DNA from: Lautropia sp.
Lineage (GTDB): Bacteria > Pseudomonadota > Gammaproteobacteria > Burkholderiales > Burkholderiaceae_E
Reading direction: 5' to 3'
DNA length: 59,652 nt
NCBI GenBank assembly: GCA_030532895.1
Contig: JAUNKF010000020.1
Span: 1 to 59,652, forward strand
In this document: positions 53,540 to 59,652 of the stretch, piece by piece
Position numbering within the stretch: position 1 is the stretch's first letter
How the letters are laid out: every line of letters begins with the position of its first letter
Translations under genes and position numbers: made by a program
The notes under the pieces: generated by a model
What the model saw: only the letters and a program-made list of their open reading frames with translations
Database searches by the model: none
Told to the model about the DNA's origin: nothing

Positions 53540-53785
53540 TTTTCTTTATGCCTATTTTATTTAAAACTAAACAATTTATCCGTCATGAAAAACCCTGAGT
53601 CCCTGTCCCTGAGTACCTGTCATCGAGCGCCTTCCCCCTACACGATCTGGTTTGAGTGCTTGCAGCGGCCACCATCACGGCGCAAGCCAGACCGCCCGAC
53701 ACCAACGCGCGGGACACAAACGAAACAACAGGAAAGACAGCCAGCCACCAGAACGGCACCAGCTTGCCCGGACGGGCGATGAAGA

Positions 53786-53859
53786 TGGAGCGGGTGAAGG
53801 GAATCGAACCCTCGTATGCAGCTTGGGAAGCTGCCGTTCTACCATTGAACTACACCCGC
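53786..53859 (-). tRNA. glyU: tRNA-Gly (anticodon CCC)
   Basis: 74 nt including an encoded CCA end. Minus strand: acceptor GCGGGTG/CACCCGC, D-arm GTTCAATGGTAGAAC, anticodon arm GCAGC-TTCCCAA-GCTGC and T-arm GAGGG-TTCGATT-CCCTT. It closely resembles E. coli tRNA-Gly(CCC), which reads GGG. A -10-like TACAAT (minus strand, 53869-53874) lies 9 bases ahead of the 5' end. The 313 bp at 53860-54172 beyond it hold no gene. Confidence 0.96.
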
Positions 53860-54136
53860 GTGCCGAGCATTGTACGCTGATTCTGGGGCGGCTGCCCAGC
53901 CCTGGGGCCTGAACTGTCCGCAAACGTCGACAGCCTCGCAGCGCGCACCATCAGACTTGGCCCCCAGCCAAAAAGCCAGCCACGATCGCCCGCCTGCTCA
54001 TCATAAGGCTAGGCCCCCCTCCACCCCGGCCCCCTCCACTCCACCACCCGAGACGCCCCGAGCGTGTCCTCAAGCCCACCAAGACCGTTCCTCCAAGCCC
54101 CACACCCACACAGCGCCCAGGGGTTTATCCGGGGGC

Positions 54137-54156
54137 ATCAGCCGGGGCCGGCTGAT
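54137..54156. promoter_or_regulatory. 20-bp palindrome ahead of deacetylase gene
   Basis: ATCAGCCGG and CCGGCTGAT are exact reverse complements with two bases between. It lies 17 bases before the start codon and directly before TAGAAT, a possible -10 box, so it could be an operator or a leader hairpin. Confidence 0.4.
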
Positions 54157-54172
54157 CTAGAATGAACCCACT

Positions 54173-55117
54173 ATGGATGTGGCATACATAAGTCATGGCA
54201 GCTCGGCGCTGCACGAAATGGGAGACTGGCATCCGGAAGCGCCTGACCGGGTGCGGGTCGTGGCTGATCGCCTGTTTGGCTGTGGGCTGCTGGATCTGAT
54301 GCACACCTTCGATGCCCCCGAAGCCACGCGCGAGCAGCTGGCGCGCGCCCACAGCGAACGCTATCTGGACTATCTCGAACGGGTTGCCCCGTCGGAAGGC
54401 TACTTCTCGGTCGACGCCGACACGATGATGAACCGCCACACCCTCACGGCAGCCCGTCACGCCGCCGGTGCCGCCGTGATGGCCGTGGAGCTGGTGTTGT
54501 CGGGCCAGTACCGCCGGGTGTTCTGCAACGTGCGCCCCCCCGGCCACCATGCCACCCGGCACTCCTCGATGGGCTTCTGCTTCTACAACAACATCGTGGT
54601 CGGCATGTATCACGCACTTGAAGCCTTCGGACTGAAGCGGGTGGCACTCTTCGACTTCGATGTGCACCACGGCAATGGCAGCGAAGACATCCTGGCGGGC
54701 GATGAGCGGACGTTGATGCTCTCCACCTTCCAGCCGCAGATCTTCCCCCACCATGGCGAGATCCCGCTCGGGCCGAACATCCTCAGCGTACCGCTACCCG
54801 GCTACAGCAACGGCAAAGCCATGCGGGAAGCGGCCATCGAGCAATGGGGGCCAGCACTCGAAGCCTTCCAACCGGAGCTGATCTTCATCTCGGCCGGTTT
54901 CGACGCCCACCGGGATGACGACATGGGCCAACTGGCCTGGACGACCGCCGACTACGCCTGGATCACGCACTGGCTGATGCGCGAATCGCAGAAACTCTGC
55001 GAGGGCAAGGTCGTGTCGATGCTCGAAGGCGGCTACTCGCTACAGGCCCTGCCCGTGAGCGTCGAGCAACATGTGCGCGAGCTGCTGGAAATCGGTCTGG
55101 CCGACCTGCCCGCTTGA
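54173..55117 (+). CDS. Histone deacetylase-like / acetylpolyamine amidohydrolase family protein
   Basis: 314 residues of the arginase-deacetylase fold. Metal and catalytic motifs are complete: RPPGHHATRHSSMGFCFYNNIVV with the tandem His, DFDVHHGNGSEDI (Asp/His ligands), FISAGFDAHRDDDMG and the late EGGYS. It hydrolyses N-acetyl groups using zinc. Bacterial relatives act on acetylpolyamines, acetylated lysine (acetyl-CoA synthetase) or acetoin-related substrates; this one cannot be resolved. No obvious partner gene adjoins; rhtA-like follows after 228 bp containing a repeat element. Confidence 0.9.
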   Translation: MDVAYISHGSSALHEMGDWHPEAPDRVRVVADRLFGCGLLDLMHTFDAPEATREQLARAHSERYLDYLERVAPSEGYFSVDADTMMNRHTLTAARHAAGAAVMAVELVLSGQYRRVFCNVRPPGHHATRHSSMGFCFYNNIVVGMYHALEAFGLKRVALFDFDVHHGNGSEDILAGDERTLMLSTFQPQIFPHHGEIPLGPNILSVPLPGYSNGKAMREAAIEQWGPALEAFQPELIFISAGFDAHRDDDMGQLAWTTADYAWITHWLMRESQKLCEGKVVSMLEGGYSLQALPVSVEQHVRELLEIGLADLPA

Positions 55118-55228
55118 TGCCCACCGTCAGCGATCGAAGTGTCCGCCATCAGCGGTCGAAGCCCCTGCCCCGTTGTGCCTGCAGGGCCGGCCACCACAAA
55201 TGGGGTAGCCGCACCAAATGAGCACATA

Positions 55229-55289
55229 GCGCGTATCAGGCACTTGCTCCGCCCCCGCGCAAGCGCCTCTGGGCGCGCATGACACGCGC
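55229..55289. repeat. Dispersed palindromic element, intact copy
   Basis: Arms GCGCGTATCAGGC and GCATGACACGCGC pair with two mismatches; between them runs GCGCCTCTGGGC. The central GCTCCGCCCCCGCG also appears, slightly changed, at 47048-47106. Located between the deacetylase and the RhtA-like exporter. Confidence 0.7.
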
Positions 55290-55345
55290 CGGAACGACAC
55301 CCACATCCGGATGCCAAAGCGATAGCAGGCCGCTATCATCTCGGG

Positions 55346-56218
55346 ATGTCGTTGTCCGCCACCTCCCGCCCCCCCTTTCCCTACCAGGCCATGCTGGCCT
55401 TGCTGGGCGCCATGCTGGGCTTGGCCATTGGCACCTCTTTTGCCAAGCAACTCTTCCCGCTGATCGGCGCCCAAGGCACGACCGCCCTGCGCACCGGCTT
55501 CTCGGCCCTGTTGCTGGTACTGATCTGGCGCCCCTGGCGCTGGCGACTGAAACGACAGGACTACTGGGCCATCATCCGCTATGGCGCCATGCTGGGCCTG
55601 ATGAACCTCAGCTTCTACATGGCGCTCCGGACGATTCCCTTCGGCATCGCCGTGGCCATCGAGTTCTGCGGCCCACTGGCCGTGGCGCTCCATGCCTCAC
55701 GCCGCCCCATCGATTACCTCTGGATCGGCTGCGCCGTGGCCGGTCTTGCACTGCTGCTGCCTTGGCAACAAGGCGCCGAAACCCATCTCGACCCGATCGG
55801 CGTACTCTACGCCACAGGCGCTGCAATCTGCTGGGGCGGCTACATCATCTACGGCAAGCGGGCCACCCACCTGCACACGGGCCAGACCGTGGCCATCGGC
55901 GTGAGCGTGGCAGCCCTGCTGGTGATGCCGGTCGGCCTCGCACACGCCGGCACCACGCTCTTCTCACCTCAGGTACTACTGATCGGCCTCGGTGTGGCCC
56001 TGCTCTCCAGCGCCATTCCGATGTTCCTCGAAATGTGGGCACTACGACGGCTGGCCGCCGGCTCTTATGGCGTGATGACCAGCCTGGAGCCGGCCGTGGC
56101 CGCCATCGTCGCCATGATCATCCTGGGCGAACAACTGAGCTGGCTGCAATGGGGCGCCATCCTCTGCACCGTAACAGCCGCGATGGGCAGTGCGCTGACC
56201 ACGCGCACCAACCACTAA
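55346..56218 (+). CDS. rhtA: RhtA-like threonine/homoserine exporter (DMT family)
   Basis: 290 residues with ten helices. It follows E. coli RhtA closely in FAKQLFPLIGAQGTTALRTGFSALLL, GIAVAIEFCGPLAVALHASRRPIDYLW and the final LEPAVAAIVAMIILGEQLS. RhtA exports threonine and homoserine. The ABC exporter gene starts only 16 bases after this stop, so they are probably cotranscribed. The ATG at 55346 lacks a strong ribosome site. Confidence 0.87.
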   Translation: MSLSATSRPPFPYQAMLALLGAMLGLAIGTSFAKQLFPLIGAQGTTALRTGFSALLLVLIWRPWRWRLKRQDYWAIIRYGAMLGLMNLSFYMALRTIPFGIAVAIEFCGPLAVALHASRRPIDYLWIGCAVAGLALLLPWQQGAETHLDPIGVLYATGAAICWGGYIIYGKRATHLHTGQTVAIGVSVAALLVMPVGLAHAGTTLFSPQVLLIGLGVALLSSAIPMFLEMWALRRLAAGSYGVMTSLEPAVAAIVAMIILGEQLSWLQWGAILCTVTAAMGSALTTRTNH

Positions 56219-56234
56219 CACCCGACCGCCTTAC

Positions 56235-58094
<1,860 letters not shown>

Positions 58095-58201
58095 GCATCC
58101 TGCCATCACGAGCACATCGATGACTGGGCAAACAGGACTCGATGAGCGCAGGCATGGCAGAACGGATGAATTAGTTGTCGACACGCTCTAAAATCCGCCC
58201 C

Positions 58202-58846
58202 ATGAACAACACCCCTGAACATCCCACCCAAGACCACCCGGTAGCCACCGTGGTGGCCCAGGAGCACACGCGCCTGCGGGCGCTACCCGGCCTGATCTTT
58301 GCCAGCCGTTGGCTGCAGCTGCCGCTCTACCTCGGTCTGATCGCCGCCCAGTGCGTCTTCGTCGGCCATTTCCTGCTCGAACTCTGGCACCTGATCGAGG
58401 CAGCCTTCGGCAATCAAGCTGCGCTGAAAGCACTGGTGGACAGCATCGGCTATCGTTCCAGCGAGCCGGTCACGGCACTGAACGAAACCGTCATCATGCT
58501 GGTGGTGCTCGCACTGATCGATGTGGTCATGATCTCGAACCTGCTGATCATGGTGATCGTGGGCGGCTTCGAGACCTTCGTGAGCCGGCTGGGCCTGGAC
58601 GGCCACCCGGATCAGCCGGAATGGCTGAGCCACGTGAATGCCTCGGTGCTGAAAGTGAAGCTGGCCATGTCGATCATCGGCATCAGCTCGATCCACCTCC
58701 TCAAAACCTTCATCAATGCCGACAATTACAGCGACCGGGTGCTGATCGCCCAGACCGTCATCCACATCACCTTCCTGCTCTCGGCCATCGCCATCGCCTA
58801 CACCGACAAGCTGATGGCCAGCGCCTACAAGCAGGATCATCACTGA
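58202..58846 (+). CDS. yqhA: YqhA family (UPF0114) membrane protein
   Basis: 214 residues with three or four helices. The family core is LIFASRWLQLPLYLGLIAAQ, LIDVVMISNLLIMVIVGGFETFVSR and SIIGISSIHLLKTFI. Function unknown across bacteria. The ATG at 58202 begins the family N-terminus; a half copy of the dispersed element (ACACGCTCTA) lies 10 bases upstream. Confidence 0.88.
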   Translation: MNNTPEHPTQDHPVATVVAQEHTRLRALPGLIFASRWLQLPLYLGLIAAQCVFVGHFLLELWHLIEAAFGNQAALKALVDSIGYRSSEPVTALNETVIMLVVLALIDVVMISNLLIMVIVGGFETFVSRLGLDGHPDQPEWLSHVNASVLKVKLAMSIIGISSIHLLKTFINADNYSDRVLIAQTVIHITFLLSAIAIAYTDKLMASAYKQDHH

Positions 58847-58874
58847 GCCACCAGCCCGCGTTTGAAGAAGCACC

Positions 58875-58898
58875 CCTGATGCCCGCCACGACATCAGG
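58875..58898 (+). terminator. Hairpin after yqhA
   Basis: CCTGATG and CATCAGG pair around a 10-base loop, 28 bases after the yqhA stop; no T-run. A second hairpin (AGCCGGC/GCCGGCT) follows near 58930-58955. No thiamine-pyrophosphate riboswitch is seen before thiS. Confidence 0.4.
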
Positions 58899-59084
58899 TG
58901 GCCCCGCCCGCTCCGACTCGCACACGAAGCCGGCTACTGCAGGGGCCGGCTCTTCGCCACTGGAAGCCGCCCCCCGCACAGCCGTTACACTCACCTCATG
59001 CGGCCACCCGCTGCCCCTGCTGACAGACACTCACAGGCTGAGTGACGGGCAACCAACCTTTATGGAGATGACGGAGACACATCC

Positions 59085-59288
59085 ATGATCGAGATCTTTT
59101 TGAATGGTGAAGCCCGCCAGGTGGCCGAGGGCGAAAACCTGGCCGACCTCATCGAGCAACTGGGCTACACCGGCAAGCGCATCGCCACCGAACGCAATGG
59201 CGAGATCGTGCCCAAATCGCAATATGCCGACACGCCACTTGCCGCCGGCGACCGGCTGGAGATCGTCGTGGCCGTTGGCGGCGGTTGA
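59085..59288 (+). CDS. thiS: ThiS sulfur-carrier protein
   Basis: 67 residues, ubiquitin-like, ending in Val-Gly-Gly-Gly, whose terminal Gly-Gly is adenylated and thiocarboxylated to carry sulfur for the thiazole ring of thiamine. FLNGEARQVAEGENLADLIEQLG is the typical start. GGAGACA lies before the ATG. thiG follows 191 bp later; a hairpin between the two (AGAAGCC/GGCTTCT, 59299-59340) could tune expression. Confidence 0.93.
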   Translation: MIEIFLNGEARQVAEGENLADLIEQLGYTGKRIATERNGEIVPKSQYADTPLAAGDRLEIVVAVGGG

Positions 59289-59479
59289 ACGTTCACGAAG
59301 AAGCCTCCCTAGTGCATCAAGCGCACCCGATAGGGCTTCTCATACGGGCGACTGCGCGCATCACACACGCTGAGGCCCGCCGACACAGTCTGACCCGCTG
59401 CCCGTGCCACGATGCAGACACAGGACAGCCCCCCTTCTGACCCCCTTTTTGATCATCTTCCCGCAGACAGGACAGCAGC

Positions 59480-59652
59480 ATGAATGCCCCCCAAGACGAC
59501 ATTCTGACCATCGGCTCGCGCCGTTTCTCATCCCGCCTGCTGGTTGGCACCGGCAAGTACGTCGATTTCGATGAAACCCGCCGCGCCATCGACGCGAGCG
59601 GCACCGAGATCGTGACCGTGGCCATCCGCCGAACCAACATCGGCCAGCACGC
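59480..59652 (+). CDS. thiG: Thiazole synthase ThiG, truncated by window end
   Basis: The first 57 codons are present and read [20 protein letters not shown] then [21 protein letters not shown], the ThiG N-terminus. ThiG builds the thiazole phosphate from deoxyxylulose phosphate, dehydroglycine and the ThiS thiocarboxylate. The gene runs off the right edge. Confidence 0.92.
   Translation, partial: MNAPQDDILTIGSRRFSSRLLVGTGKYVDFDETRRAIDASGTEIVTVAIRRTNIGQH

Noticed and set aside
58847-59084. Possible thiamine-pyrophosphate riboswitch before thiS
   Set aside because: The conserved CTGAGA and ACCTGATCTGG blocks are absent; only simple hairpins are seen.

Overview
The window is 59.7 kb of GC-rich, gene-dense DNA from a proteobacterial chromosome, most likely a betaproteobacterium of the Burkholderiales type. 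The signs are tripartite TRAP carriers, a complete leucine/isovalerate (liu) catabolic cluster, E. coli-like CysJ/CysI, a B12-dependent ribonucleotide reductase and a BenE carrier. I cannot name a genus. I see no phage, insertion sequence, CRISPR array or rRNA. There is one tRNA, tRNA-Gly(CCC).

Layout. 0.2-2.8 kb: azoreductase and LigB-type dioxygenase operon, divergent from a LysR regulator. 2.8-7.9 kb: assimilatory sulfite reductase (cysJ, cysI) with a CysG-like sirohaem synthase whose methyltransferase half is degenerate. 8.1-10.6 kb: a GMC oxidoreductase and a membrane PH-domain-like protein, convergent on a terminator. 10.8-14.1 kb: first TRAP carrier. 14.1-21.5 kb: a 168-bp nested inverted-repeat structure, a second azoreductase, two LysE-type exporters, an ABC-2 exporter, DAHP synthase and an aromatic-acid MFS carrier. 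21.6-25.0 kb: cobalamin riboswitch and BtuFCD-like ABC importer. 25.1-28.7 kb: a TerB/DUF697-like protein, YnfA, a PfkB kinase and ProC. 28.8-34.7 kb: a betaine-type ABC importer with a fused binding protein/permease, then nrdJ (class II ribonucleotide reductase) with a long structured leader and two NrdR-like boxes. 34.9-40.4 kb: AlkC-like protein, BenE, hydrolase, DMT exporter and AraC regulator. 40.6-49.4 kb: acyl-CoA synthetase plus liuB-C-D-A-E. 49.4-53.5 kb: MarR regulator and second TRAP carrier. 53.8-59.7 kb: tRNA-Gly, HDAC-like deacetylase, RhtA-like exporter, ABC exporter, YqhA, ThiS and a truncated ThiG.

How the parts work together. The liu genes form a full route from isovaleryl-CoA to acetyl-CoA and acetoacetate. 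The riboswitch-controlled importer would bring in corrinoid, and NrdJ, 7 kb away, needs adenosylcobalamin, so B12 supply and DNA-precursor synthesis lie in one neighbourhood. CysJ, CysI and sirohaem synthase make one sulfide-producing unit.

The least explained signals are non-coding. One is a dispersed palindromic element, about 60 bp, found between genes, with intact copies at 38.3, 47.0 and 55.2 kb plus eroded and half copies. A 168-bp nested structure at 14.1 kb carries related outer arms. A near-perfect 51-bp palindrome at 26.3 kb contains the stop codons of two convergent genes. The nrdJ leader has hairpins that could pair in alternative ways.
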